Source of the DNA: Planococcus citri
Lineage: Eukaryota > Arthropoda > Insecta > Hemiptera > Pseudococcidae
DNA: 64,000 nt
Direction of reading: 5' to 3'
Assembly (NCBI RefSeq): GCF_950023065.1
Contig: NC_088677.1
Location: forward strand, 70,023,469 to 70,087,468
This document shows positions 20,881 to 32,470 of this stretch, one piece after another (position 1 is the stretch's first letter; each line of letters begins with the position of its first letter). A program made the position numbers and the translations under genes. The notes beneath the pieces were generated by a model. The model saw nothing but the letters and a program-made list of their open reading frames with translations, had not been told where the DNA came from and ran no database searches.

Positions 20881-22400
20881 AACCCAATTTTGGGCTCGAA
20901 ATACTTCAAAAATACTTACTCATTAAACATTTTCGTCGAAATATTTGAATTCCTCGTGAAATTTTATTTCGTTTTGATCGGTCACATGGCTCTTTTTTCG
21001 AAAATCCTGAAAACTATGACCCAACTTCTCTTAAAAATTAAGTCATGAACTTGGCAAGCAGATCATGAATTTTCATCTCAAAGCTTTTTTCAGCACTTTT
21101 GGAGATTTTGGATGTTGGAGTCCAAAATTGGGTCATGATATTCAGGATTTTTGGAAAACTTGTCACGCAATCTATCAAAATGTGACAAAATTACTTACTT
21201 ACCATAAAAACTTAATTTTAGTACTTTTGGAAAATTTCAAGCTCAAACTTGGGTCACGATTTTCCAGATTTTTGAAAAAAATTGTGATGCAACATAATAT
21301 CAAAAAATAAGTCAAATTTTGCAAAAAATTCACATCTCTGCAAACAAAAATTTAGAGCATTTTTAAAGATTTTTTAGCCCAAAATTGGGTCATGATTTCA
21401 CAGATTTTTGTAAAAAGAGTATTGTAACCTGTCAAAATGACTTTCCAATATCAAAAAGCCATAAAAACTTTTTTTTTGAGAATTTAAAACTAAAAAATTT
21501 GAGTCCCAAATTGAGTCATGTTTTTTGGAACCCTTGAAAAAATGTCATGTGATACATCAAATCGAGTTAAAATTTTGCTAAATATTCAAATATTTGTACG
21601 AAAATTATTTTAAGCAATTTTGAAAAATTTTAAGTCCAAAATTAGGTTATGATTCTGAGAAATTTTGAAAAAAATGACATGTGACCCATCAAAATAGGTC
21701 AAAATTTGACCAAAAATCAAAAATTTCCAACAAAACTTTTTTTTATTACTTTGGAAGAATATTAGGTTCGAAACTGGGCCGTAAGTTTCAAGATCATTGA
21801 AAAAAATAGTGTCACACAACCAATCAAAATAGGATGGATTTTGCAAGAAATTCACATTTATGTAGTTCCAACGTTTTTTTGAGCATTTTGGAGATTTTTA
21901 GCCCAAATTTGAGGCATGCTTTTAAAGGATTTGGAAAAAAAGTATCTTGTGATCTATCGAAATGGCTTGAAATTTCTTCAAAAACCTAAAAATATCCATC
22001 AAAACTTTTTGGAACATTTTTCAAGAATTTGGAGCCAAAGTTGAGTCATGCTTATTTGGGATTTTTGAAAGCGTCATGTGATCAGTCAAAAAGAGTTCAA
22101 ATTTCGCGAGAAATTCAGATATTTGACGATAGTGATATTGAAAATTTCGTCCTAGTTGCAAAAATGTTCAAAATGGGAGTCATATGAGCCACCAAAATAG
22201 CCTTCAATTTCAATAGAAATTCTACCCTATTTGAAGGATTTCAGGCTCAAAATTGGGTCATGTTTTCAGGATTTCTTTTTGAAAAAGAGTTTCTCAACCT
22301 ATCAAAATGAGTTATAATTCTGGCAGAAAATCAAAAATTTTTATCAAAACTTTTCTTCGAGCACTTTTGAAGAATTTTTCAACTACAAATTTTTCTCCAG
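20881..22400. repeat. degenerate repeat array built on AAAATTGGGTCATGA, with an orientation switch near 21,050
   Basis: Up to about 21,030 the units read ...ATGACCCAATTTTGGGCT...; from about 21,110 on they read as the reverse complement, ...CCAAAATTGGGTCATGA... followed by TTTTTGAAAAA, ATCAAAATG and CAAAAACTTTTTTTGAGCA-like words. Units recur about every 150-200 bases. A related array lies at 35,050-36,560. Confidence 0.7.
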
Positions 22401-23158
22401 TTTGTCTCCATTTTTGGAAAATTTTCGGTACCTCTACCTATCTAGGTACCTACTCATTTTTTTGTTCGTCTAGATACTCAAAATTTTTCAGGTGTACTCG
22501 AAAAAAACCTTTGATAAAAATGTTTGATCCATTTGACTGATGGCACGACACTGTCCAAAAATCATGAAATCAGTTCTACCAACCCTGTAGCAGTTCCTAA
22601 GGGAAATAAAGAAAAAAAAAACTTGGTGAAAAGTCGATACTTCAACATTTTTCAACTATACGCCAGTAAAACCAACCCATTAATAATCATATCTAACCTA
22701 GATCATTTATCTAAAGCATGATGATTAATAATACTCTCACAACGATCCGCAGCAACAAAAATTACCTAATTCATAAATCAACTATCGAGTATCGGATCAC
22801 TTTCAAAGTAATTTTCAAATTTTTAAAGCAATACTTCGATCCATACAAACCAAAACCTGACTCAATTCTGCAATTTTAATTATCACCAACGATGAAGGGA
22901 ATCTTTGAAGTCGAAATTAGGTAACATTTACACCGTAATTATCAGTACATGGCAAAAAACTAATCACATATAACGGTTATCTCACGCGAATGATGAAAGC
23001 AGCATCAGTCATTTCAACGATCGATGACTCGCCAACCCTTTTATGTCAACAAATACACCTCAAATGCCGTTAAAACCCACCCCTTATGGCTCAAAATACT
23101 CGTGCAGGTAATTATACAAATTTTCCAATAGTTTTTTTATCAAACAAACAGCTAAACC
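22401..23158. other. intergenic / upstream region of the next cluster gene
   Basis: Contains TAGGTACCTA-type words near 22,440. From 22,700 it is less repetitive and could hold the promoter and leader exon of the gene at 23,159. A possible donor (CAG|GTAATT) stands at 23,107 after an ATG at 23,024, but its phase does not fit the downstream acceptor. Confidence 0.35.
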
Positions 23159-25252
23159 GTGTTTAAACTTCTCTCAGATCCGGTCAAACTCCGTATCCGG
23201 CTCATTTTCGCGATCTGTTCACTTATCCTGTTTGTTTCATCGGTCTCAATCGATGAACAATGGAAACCATTCGAGTTGGATACGTCAATCAGCTACAGGA
23301 AAGAACCATTAAACAGATCCGATCCAATCGCCAGAAATGCGAGCAGTTTCGTTGAACTGGTAGAAAACAGCGATGTATTCGTAGACAAGAGTTTACTCTT
23401 GAAGACCATCTTCGAATGCTCACACGCCGCCATCTTGGTGACAGCGCCAAAAGGCTGGGGTAAGAGTACGAATCTGGATATGATCAAAACCTTCGTACAA
23501 CTGCCTTATGACCACGAAGGTAACGAACTGCATCCGGTAGGAGCCTCCAATAGCTTTAAATTCTTCAGCGAAGGTGAAATGATGTGGCACGCTGACAAAT
23601 ATGGCAAATTACAAAACCCTTTGCTGGTCTCAGCTTATGACGAATTCATCTGCGATCATTTAGGCAAATACCCGGTCGTCAAGGTCGAAATGAAAAGGAT
23701 GGCTTTCGGTAGCACGTATCAAGAAGTCCTCGACAACGTTAAAGTCTATCTCAAAGAGCTATTTGACCAATTCAGGTTCGTCGTGAAACCTTTATTTACC
23801 GTTATGCAAGACGAACAAGCTTCACGGGCGGCTCGTCGCAGATCCTATCATATGCTTTGTAAATACGCCACCTTCGTCAACATGAACCAGGAAAACGTGA
23901 CCAATTTGCAACACAGTCTGAAATTCCTTTGCGGATTGTTGTTCAATCATTTCCGCAGACGGATCGTCATCTTGGTCGATGATTACGAGCATCATTTCAA
24001 TATCCTAATCAACAACACCCATCCTCCGGACAAACAAGACGAAACCGATATTTCATATTTTTTCAAAAGCCTGATGAGATTCGCCTTCAAAGACAATACG
24101 TATTTAGAAAAAGGAGTTCTAACCGGAGCTTTTCAATTCGGAACCGGAGCTCATCACACACCGAACACGATAGGGGAATTCAACTACGTTTACGAGAACC
24201 CCCTTCTGAAATTCTACGGTTTCACTCAATCTGAAATGGAGGCTTTGTTCGACTATTTAAAAATCTCTTATCAATTTCCCGAGGTCGAACGATGGTACAG
24301 CGGATACCACGCCAGTTACGAAAACCACAGCTGTCTAGTTTACTCACCTCCTTCCATCGTGGAATACCTGGCGACCAGAAAATTCGCCAATACTTTGCAT
24401 ACTCGAGGAGAAAACGAGATAATCAACATGATCATGAGTTTACCTAAAATGAGAGGCAGTTTCGAGCTTCTAATCAACAATCAGAGCATCACGATCAACG
24501 CTAAAAGCTTATATTTCACTAAACTGGACATAGTAGGATTACAATTGCTAGTCCAGCAGTCATCATTGATCGATTTGGAACAAAGACGTACAGCAGTCGA
24601 AGTAGGTCTAGCTTACTTAGCCTCAGCAGGCTACCTGAGCTTGGGAGCTATTAAACGACAAATTCTGCGGTATCGTAGAATGGTATCGATTCAGATACCA
24701 AATAATCAAATGCTGGATGAGTTCAGCAAACACCTAATGCTGCAGTATAAACAAGAGTACGGTATTTCGGACGAAACTATCGAATTGGTGACTGAGAAAT
24801 TCCACAAATGTATCCAAGGTGATCGGCCGGAATTCTTTAGGGATAGTTTGCAAAGTTTATACGATCAAGTTACGTTGTTCCATTACGAAGGCAAGGCCAA
24901 TTTGACCTTTGTCAATAGGAGCGTACAGTATTCGATGCTGAATTTGATCTCGATCAATATGAGATATAGATACCAGTATAAAACTGTCGTCAGCGAGGAA
25001 TACTTTAGGCCCAATGTTATATTATACGGAGATAGACATACTGTTATTGTGCATACTAGAACTGAACACGTTTTAGGACGCAATAGAAACGCTGTTTTGG
25101 CCAGAAAATTCAGGCATTTGATTAGCACCGCCGATATTTCCAAGATTACTTATATGGTATGGGATTACCACTTGGATAAGAGAATACATGTTGAGGTGTC
25201 TAAGGAAATATTGAGTAGAGCGGGACAGAGAACGGAGGTACCAAGATATTAA
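23159..25252 (+). CDS. secreted AAA-ATPase-like/DUF1703-type protein, start codon unresolved
   Basis: The open frame begins after an in-frame TAA at 23153 with no ATG near its 5' end; 23159 is a GTG. A probable splice acceptor (CTTCTCTCAG) ends at 23177, so the initiator Met may sit in an upstream exon, or the ATG may have been lost. The signal-like segment LRIRLIFAICSLILFVSS begins near residue 11. From the GTG there are 697 residues. The P-loop APKGWGKST (96-104) is intact. Walker B reads VDDYE (about 273-277), and the usual YNPWS is YSPPS (about 395). The nuclease strand reads VIVHTRT, with no E-x-K. Its closest relative here is the minus-strand gene at 17,231. AATAAA is at 25574-25579. 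Function unknown. Confidence 0.83.
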   Translation: MFKLLSDPVKLRIRLIFAICSLILFVSSVSIDEQWKPFELDTSISYRKEPLNRSDPIARNASSFVELVENSDVFVDKSLLLKTIFECSHAAILVTAPKGWGKSTNLDMIKTFVQLPYDHEGNELHPVGASNSFKFFSEGEMMWHADKYGKLQNPLLVSAYDEFICDHLGKYPVVKVEMKRMAFGSTYQEVLDNVKVYLKELFDQFRFVVKPLFTVMQDEQASRAARRRSYHMLCKYATFVNMNQENVTNLQHSLKFLCGLLFNHFRRRIVILVDDYEHHFNILINNTHPPDKQDETDISYFFKSLMRFAFKDNTYLEKGVLTGAFQFGTGAHHTPNTIGEFNYVYENPLLKFYGFTQSEMEALFDYLKISYQFPEVERWYSGYHASYENHSCLVYSPPSIVEYLATRKFANTLHTRGENEIINMIMSLPKMRGSFELLINNQSITINAKSLYFTKLDIVGLQLLVQQSSLIDLEQRRTAVEVGLAYLASAGYLSLGAIKRQILRYRRMVSIQIPNNQMLDEFSKHLMLQYKQEYGISDETIELVTEKFHKCIQGDRPEFFRDSLQSLYDQVTLFHYEGKANLTFVNRSVQYSMLNLISINMRYRYQYKTVVSEEYFRPNVILYGDRHTVIVHTRTEHVLGRNRNAVLARKFRHLISTADISKITYMVWDYHLDKRIHVEVSKEILSRAGQRTEVPRY

Positions 25253-28200
25253 ATTTACATCGGCATTAGCACTTTAGCACTTCGCAAGAGGCAGATACGA
25301 ATTAGAATTCTGGATTTCTGGACAGCAAAGAATATCGATCCAGATGAAAATCTTCCTGAAATCTACGAGCAGGAATCTCAATGAAGATCAGGCAAGAAAG
25401 ATGAAACGAATCAGAAAATGTTATATTGCCAGCAGAAGTCAATTTGAGAGCAAATTAGAGATACAAGAAGAGAGATAGAAAGGAGAGATCAAATGAAAAT
25501 AGAGCAAATCGAAATACATAGGTACTTAGGTAATTTGAAATATGCCCTTTTTCTGGTCATTGAAAATCCTGACAATAAATATGGAAAGCTACTCAACAAA
25601 AGCTGAAGCAAATGGTAACCATCGAGATGCACATTTTTTTCCCCTTCAAATTTAAATGCCTAGCTACCTGATTCTCAAGTTTAATAAGCACATACCTGTC
25701 TAATTTTTTGTCAATACTTCAATTTATGAACGTAAAATGATATTGTTTAGAACAATTTTATTTCTATGCATTTAAATTTACAAGCCCAACGTTATATGTA
25801 ATTGAATCTATTTTAATCATAGGGTACGTACAAAAACGAAAAAATGTTTTTTACATTTTTCTTTTAGAATGCATTCACATTTAAAACAATTTTCTTTTTC
25901 TTACTTTAATTTTATTACCAATCTTTCCAATTTTTGTGAACATTTTTATTTTTGAATTATACCTTAAGTTGTTTTCATCCATTTTTTATTGCAACACGTA
26001 CCACCTATATTTTTCAAGACACCTTTAAATGAGAAGAAAATAAATCAAATATTTCAAATGTTGATTAAAAAAAGTAGACCTTTTTTTTTACAATTTTGAC
26101 ATTAAAAAAAATATTTTGAAATTTTTTACGAAACCTAGGAACAAAAAATGGAAAAAAATTGAATAGAAAATGAAGATCTTTTTGCCATTTTTTCAGAAAA
26201 TCAAGACATTTTTTCTTACAATTTTTGCCAAAAAGAAAAAACAGAAAAAACAGAGGTTTTTTTCAATTTTTTAACAAAAAGTAACATTTTCTTAAAAATT
26301 CTGTCAAAAAACAAGACTTTTTGAAATTTTGCAATAAAACAGTATAGGGCTTATTTTTTTGAAAATTTTGGCGAAGCAGCAGAACTTTTCTCGCATTTAA
26401 TATAGTGTTAATAGAATTGCATACTCGGTTCGCCGTAAATACCTACACGTACTCGTACAAAGCACATGGCAAAAAGAAAAGGACATCTTATAGTAATTTT
26501 GGTAAAAATGTTTAAACCTGAAATTTTTACCAAAAAAAACAAAACAAAAAAACCATGACTTCAGTTAAATTTTGAGATACTTCTACTTCATCGACGTTAA
26601 ACGATGTTTCAAGCTAATGTTGCCAAATTTATCTCAATTTTACTCGAATTTCATCAGTTTTTGACATTTTTCAGTTATTTTCACGTGCATACATCTCAAG
26701 CACTGTTTTCATGATAGATTTCGGACAAATTTTATTCAATTTCAATGGTACATATTTGATCAATTTTATTTGTAATGTTTATTAATCTACGCAATTTTCT
26801 CAAAATTTCGCTCGAATTTTAATATTGTATCAATTTATAGTGATTTTCAATTTTTATGCCCTTTTTTTAGAAGCTTCAGCGTCATTTAAAACAATTTTTG
26901 CCAAAATAATCAAAATTTCACCTTTATATAAAAATAATTTTCAAAAATTTTAACACAGTTTAAAAGTTACTTGGTAAATTTCATCAGTTTTTCATGATTT
27001 TTATTAGTTAGAGGGAGTTTTTCAGTGATTTCATCTCACTTTCAACATGTTTTCACGATGTTTTATGCAAATTTTTCTGAAATTTTGGCCAATTTTTCCA
27101 AAATGTTACCAGTATTCAGCAATTTTGGAAGAGCTTGAGGTTTCATCAGTGTTTCCATGTCATTTTACATAACCGGGTTTTATCAATGTTTAATACAATT
27201 TTGAAAAAATAAATTTGACCAATTTTGCTCAAATTTCATAAATTATGGATTTGCAAGTTTTGTTGATTTTGATGCATTTCCACGTATTTTTGTCATTTTA
27301 AACACATTCGGTACAACAATATTTTACTCAATTTTTATTTTGGCTTTTAGCAAGTTTTCATAACACAATTGATTTTTTTTTCAAAGTTTTCATTTATCAT
27401 CATGCTGTTTTCAACATATTGTTATAATGTTTTATGCGAATTTTGTTAAAATTTTATCAGTTGATGGTTATTTTGGAAAATTTGAATGCTTTTCAAGTGT
27501 TTTGATGTCAAGTTTTTCTACCAAGTTCCCACAATTTTTTAAACAATTTTCACTAAATTCCTCGTTTTTCAGGGTGTCTACCAAAATTTTCAGGCAAAAA
27601 ATCATGATTTTTTCATGACCTATTTTTTATATTTTTTCTGCATAAAAATACCCCTCCCCCCCAAATACAAAAATTAAATAACTTGTAACTGCGAGGACTT
27701 TTTTTTTCAATTTGTAGGCAAGTGGATATTTCAGCTTTTCAATTTTTTTGTTATTTTGAACAAATTTTTCATTTTTATATTTTTTTTCGTATTTTTATGG
27801 GGTTTTTAAAAAAATGTAAGCGTATTTCGAGTAAAATTCATGGCTTTTTCATGACTTTCCTAAGACTTTCATAACGGTTAGACACTCTGGTTTTTGTGGT
27901 TTTGCAACAGTAATGCCTTTCAAGTATTTTTGTTATTTTTCAAGCGTTTTAATCAAATTTTATTGAATTTTCGTTGAACATTTCCCAAAGTTCGAACATA
28001 CTTTTACTGAACCGAGTCAAATATCGAACGATATGCTCTGCTACGGGTTGCTAAATCAATTCAATGTTAAATTTCAATTTCTATCTAATTTTTCGGATGT
28101 CTAAAAAAATGTAGAAAAAAAAAGACTCTAATCCACATATTTCATAAAAGATTCATCACGAAGATACATAGCTCATTTGTAATCAAAACGAATTACATGT

Positions 28201-30289
28201 TCAAATAAACGTGCCTATCAAATAATGAAAGCAATTAGTATCAAAGAGATAAGAAATACGGAGAATTACATAATTGAATCTCAATATGCATCGCCTGCCA
28301 TAGACACGACCGACGCCAACCGTCTGTCTCTAGCTTTCTAACCCACTTCCTACCCATCCAACATGATTATTCATATATCTAAAACAGCTGTTACATGATT
28401 TGCGAGACGTCCGACCCAAATATGTAATTTTCACCCTTCCAGGATACACGCTAGGGTGACAATTTGACACCCAGATTGATGAGATTTTCTTCACACGAAT
28501 TCTAAACACGATGGTTTATTTGAAAATACGTTTCGTGTATTTATTTCGTACCGAAATTATCAAAGAATTCGTGAAGTATTACCTTCATCTTTATCGTACG
28601 ATGGGATAAGCTGTTTGAAAAAAATTATCTAAATGCCTTGTAGCAAAATTTCAATATCAATGAATAATCATTACGAAGCTTTTGGCTGGTCCTGATTGTC
28701 GTGTGTTTATGTTCCGCTTACAGAGTATTTTACGTGTTCAGGTAATATGTATTCTATTTTTTTTTAAACATACATCTATCGATAATTTCATTTTAGACTT
28801 GATTAAGTTTTTCTTCGAGTTGAAATTTGTGTCTAAAAAATTTAAGATATTTTTTCTGCGTGATTTTTACAAATCTTATGAAGAAGACAATTTGAAGAAA
28901 GGGTTCTCCTAATTCGCTTAATCAGCTCGAAATTTAATTTCAAAATTAAGCATTGTCATACTAAGCAAATGCTAATTGGCTCAACAACAGTCGAAGGAAA
29001 GCTGAATCCCAAATTTCGAACAGATAATGGCTCAGTACATAGATGAAGGCTGTTGGAGGAGCTAGGAGTTCATCACAGGGGCAATAACTCACGAACAAGA
29101 GAACAAAATTACCTACTTCTCGCCTGTTTTGGAATAAAGATCCATAGAACAAGATTGAACCTTTGAGAATCTCTCAAAATTACATACAATAATTTGGCTT
29201 CGTTTGGACAAAGAAAAGAAGTAAATAACAATACATATCATTTAACACGCATCCTTTATGGCGATACTGTTCTTCCAGCAAAAAGAAAATTATGAAAAAT
29301 AGAATTTTCCAAAAAATTCAAATCCTAAACCTAGTAAAATAAAAACAGATAGCATTTACATGAAATTCTTATTTCAAAAATTTCACTAAAAACTAAAAAA
29401 TAGGAGCTGAACAACTAAATTTTTTCTTTGGATCCCATAGATTTTCTAAGACTGATTCTCCAGATTCAGCACCAACAACTGTTGTAAACATACATATGAA
29501 AATATAAGTTCAAAAATAACGCAGGTAAGGTCTTATGAATTGAGTCAGAATCGTACAGACAACAGATTCCTCGAGTGAGCTATGAAACAAAAATAAATAT
29601 TAGATGCAAAAAAACAGAAAAAAGAACATCCGAATTGGTATTATTACTCATCTCATTTGTCTGTCTCTGTACATCTAATCAGAAAATCACCAAAGATTAC
29701 CTAACTCAAACAACCCTTCATTAAAAAATGATATAAACTTGGTTAATTCAAAAAATAGCGTGATTAGTAAATCACGCCACTTTGTGGTAATAAATTTTTA
29801 CAAATAAATGAGTTAATATACATATTAATCAAATTCGATTCATTACTTCACGATATGGATTCACAGGCTACACTTATAATATCATTTCTGCGAAATTATT
29901 TTTGGCCACCAGTCCCCCTTTCAACTTTCAACTAGATCTTCGTACGGAAATATCCCTTCATTCCCTTGACCCTCAATTTCCAGCTGAATTAGACAGTTTT
30001 ATCAATCAATCGATAACAACAAATTGAGCAAATTTTATTCGAGATGCAATAATCATTTTCCTCTAATGTGCTAATTAGTGATCTCGCGATGCTTTATATT
30101 TATCAATTTAGAGACGCGATTTACCGGCCAAGTCTTGACACAGGGAATATTATCAGCACTAATTAATTTATAATTGAATTTATATTGCTCAATTGACTCA
30201 TTCAATTGCCCAGGTTTGAAAGCGGTACCTAGCTTACACTCGAAAACTTGACTAACCACTTAACACTGTTTGAAGGTTGATAAGGACCA
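25253..30289. other. long intergenic AT-rich region, no supported gene
   Basis: About 5 kb. From 26,580 to 28,000 T-rich phrases built on ATTTTCATCAGTTTTT and CAATTTTAC recur loosely. A seven-C run is near 27,655. Short frames (for example 28,682-28,912) have skewed, hydrophobic, low-complexity translations and no splice context. I see no gene. Confidence 0.45.
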
Positions 30290-31120
30290 GTAAATTCACA
30301 TTTTAAAAATCGGAGTTTTGAAAACAGAAATCTCAAAATCCGGGTCTAAAAATTGAAGTTTTTTTTTAAAGGGGGGGGGGCTTGAAATGTGAAATCAAAA
30401 CCTCGAAAATCAAAGTCTTAAAAATTAAGGTCATTACAAATCAAGAGAATTAAAATCAATCTTGAAAATATGGGTCTCAAAATCATGTTTTTGGAGAGCA
30501 GATCCTTGAAAATCGTTGTCCTGAAAATAAAGGTCCCATAAGTTATCTATCATCATCAAGAATTGAGGTTTTTGAAAATTGGGGGTCCTAAAATCAGATT
30601 TTTAAAAATCGCTGTTATGGAAAGTGGGTTTTTGAAAATCGTTATCTGGAAAATTAGGATCCAAAAAATCGCGGAGGTCCCAAAATGAGGGCCTTGAAAA
30701 TGGAAATGTCAAAATAAGGCTCTAAAAATCAAAGTTTTCAAAAATGGAGAGCTTGAAATTTGAAAATTAAAACTTCGAAAATCAGGGTCTTGAAAAGCAG
30801 ATTTTTTAAAATCTGGGTCTCAAAATCCGGTTCTTAGAGAGCGGGTCCTTGAAAATTTATGTTCTGAGAATTAGGTTCTTAAAAATCGAGTTTTTTGAAA
30901 ACTGAGATGCAAAATGAGATTCTTAAAAATCTTGGTCTTGGAAAGCGGGTTCTTGAAAATTGGCATTCTAAAAATTGAGGTCCCGAAGTCAGGATTTTAA
31001 AAATCGTGTTCTTGAAAAGTCAATTCTTGAAAATCGATGAGTTGAAAATCTTAGTCAAGTATTGAAAAAATTATTGTCTCAAAATGAAGAAAGGGGTCTC
31101 AAAATATGGATCTTGAACTG
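30290..31120. repeat. degenerate minisatellite of short TTGAAAATC / GGTCTNAAAAT units
   Basis: For about 830 bases the sequence repeats phrases of 16-22 bases such as GGTCTTGAAAA, GGGTCTCAAAATC and GTTCTTAAAAATCG. Spacing is irregular and the copies are heavily mutated. A ten-G run interrupts it near 30,370. Confidence 0.7.
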
Positions 31121-31189
31121 TTGGATTCTCAAAAATCAAAATATCAAAAATGGATCTCTTGTTATTTTTTTCAACAGACATCAGAATTT

Positions 31190-31960
31190 CCAAAAGTCAT
31201 TGGTAATTTACCACAAACACCAAAAGTTAGAAGAATCACCAAAAAACGACTAGCGATTTTACCAAAAACCATCTGTAATTTACCATGCATTACCAGTAGT
31301 TTACCAAAAATTACCTGTAATTTACCAAAAATTAACAGTAATTTACCAAAAATTAACAGTAATTTACCAAAAATTAACAGTAATTTACCAAAAATTACCA
31401 CCAAAAGTAACCAGCAATTTACCAAAAATTACCAGTAATTTACCAAAAATTACCAGTAATTTACCAAGAATTACCAGTAATTGACCAAGAATTACCAGTA
31501 ATTAATCGAACATTACCTCTAATAACCAAACATTGTGACAAATTCACCATTATTTATCAAAATTACCCAAAATTATCAGTAATTAGGTGTCCAAAATGAC
31601 GTCAAATTCACCAAAAGCCATCTCAGTAATTACCTACACAGAATTATGTGTATTCAACCAAACATAATCGGCGATTCATCCAAAATTACTCACAATTTAC
31701 CTACTAAAAGCAACCAGCAGTTTACAAAAAGCCATAAAAATTATCAAAAAGTTACCAAAAATTACCAGTACCTCAAATTTTTTAAAATTACCTGTAGGTA
31801 ATTTTACAAGATTTACTCATTTTCCAAAAATACCAACAGTTTACCAAAAGCTACCTCTGATTTACCAAAAATTACCAGTATTTTACCCAGCATTACCAGT
31901 AATTTTTCAAAAATTACCAAAATTTCCCAAAGTTCAGCAGTAATTTACCATGTAATTCGC
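31190..31960. repeat. 21-bp minisatellite, AATTTACCAAAAATTANCAGT
   Basis: Units of 21 bases are nearly perfect between about 31,300 and 31,490 and decay on both sides. Because 21 is a multiple of three and the unit lacks stops in certain frames, overlapping frames stay open on both strands (31,106-31,438 on + and 31,171-31,425 on -). These are by-products of the repeat rather than genes. Confidence 0.85.
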
Positions 31961-32442
31961 CAAATGTTACCGAAAAACATCAAATTTTGATTCAGATTTT
32001 TTTTGTAAGCTTGTTTGGGTTTTGTTTGAGACTGCCTCTCCCCCACCCCTTCAGCAGTTGTCGCAGGTCAGTTTTTTGATAATTCACGAGGGATGAGAAA
32101 ATACATAAGTTAGTATGAAGGGACTCGCAGAACCTATCACCTATCATCAATCCTCGCGTGCAATAGAAATTGCATACCCATTCATTTATAGGAGCAATTT
32201 TTACCCAATATTTCTCAAATTTGCTTTCAAAAAAATAATTAATTGCAACATTACGTATTGAAACCTTCTTCTCAATCCAAGATAAGTTATTTCGGCTAAT
32301 TGGACCGGGTAGAAAAATTTAATTGAACTGATGATCTACTCTCAAATGCATCAAAATCTCAATATAAAGTCATCATAACCTCTTTCACCCATTTAAAACT
32401 TCTATTTCTCAAATTAATACGGTTCTCCTATTTTCATTTCAG
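31961..32442. other. upstream region / probable leader intron of the last cluster gene
   Basis: It ends at a strong 3' splice site (CCTATTTTCATTTCAG, 32442). No coding content. Confidence 0.4.
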
Positions 32443-32470
32443 ATGTTCTAACTCTCGCAACCCAATCAAA
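32443..32470 (+). promoter_or_regulatory. 5' UTR exon part with a minimal upstream ORF
   Basis: Directly after the acceptor AG the leader begins ATG TTC TAA, a two-codon upstream reading frame, and reaches the true ATG 28 bases from the acceptor. If transcribed as predicted, this uORF could damp translation of the downstream frame. Confidence 0.4.

Noticed and set aside
23024..23107. ATG followed by an open frame to CAG|GTAATT as first exon of the cluster gene at 23,159
   Set aside because: It ends in phase 0, while the downstream acceptor at 23,177 needs phase 1 and the one at 23,151 phase 2.
28682..28912. Possible 76-codon gene ending near a GT
   Set aside because: No ATG context, no splice partner, no family resemblance; Phe/Lys-rich translation typical of AT-rich DNA.
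31106..31438. 110-codon plus-strand frame, and an 84-codon minus frame over the same bases
   Set aside because: Both are produced by the 21-bp minisatellite, whose period is a multiple of three.
30290..31960. CRISPR-like array
   Set aside because: No constant repeat with unique spacers; the units are contiguous, degenerate minisatellite repeats.
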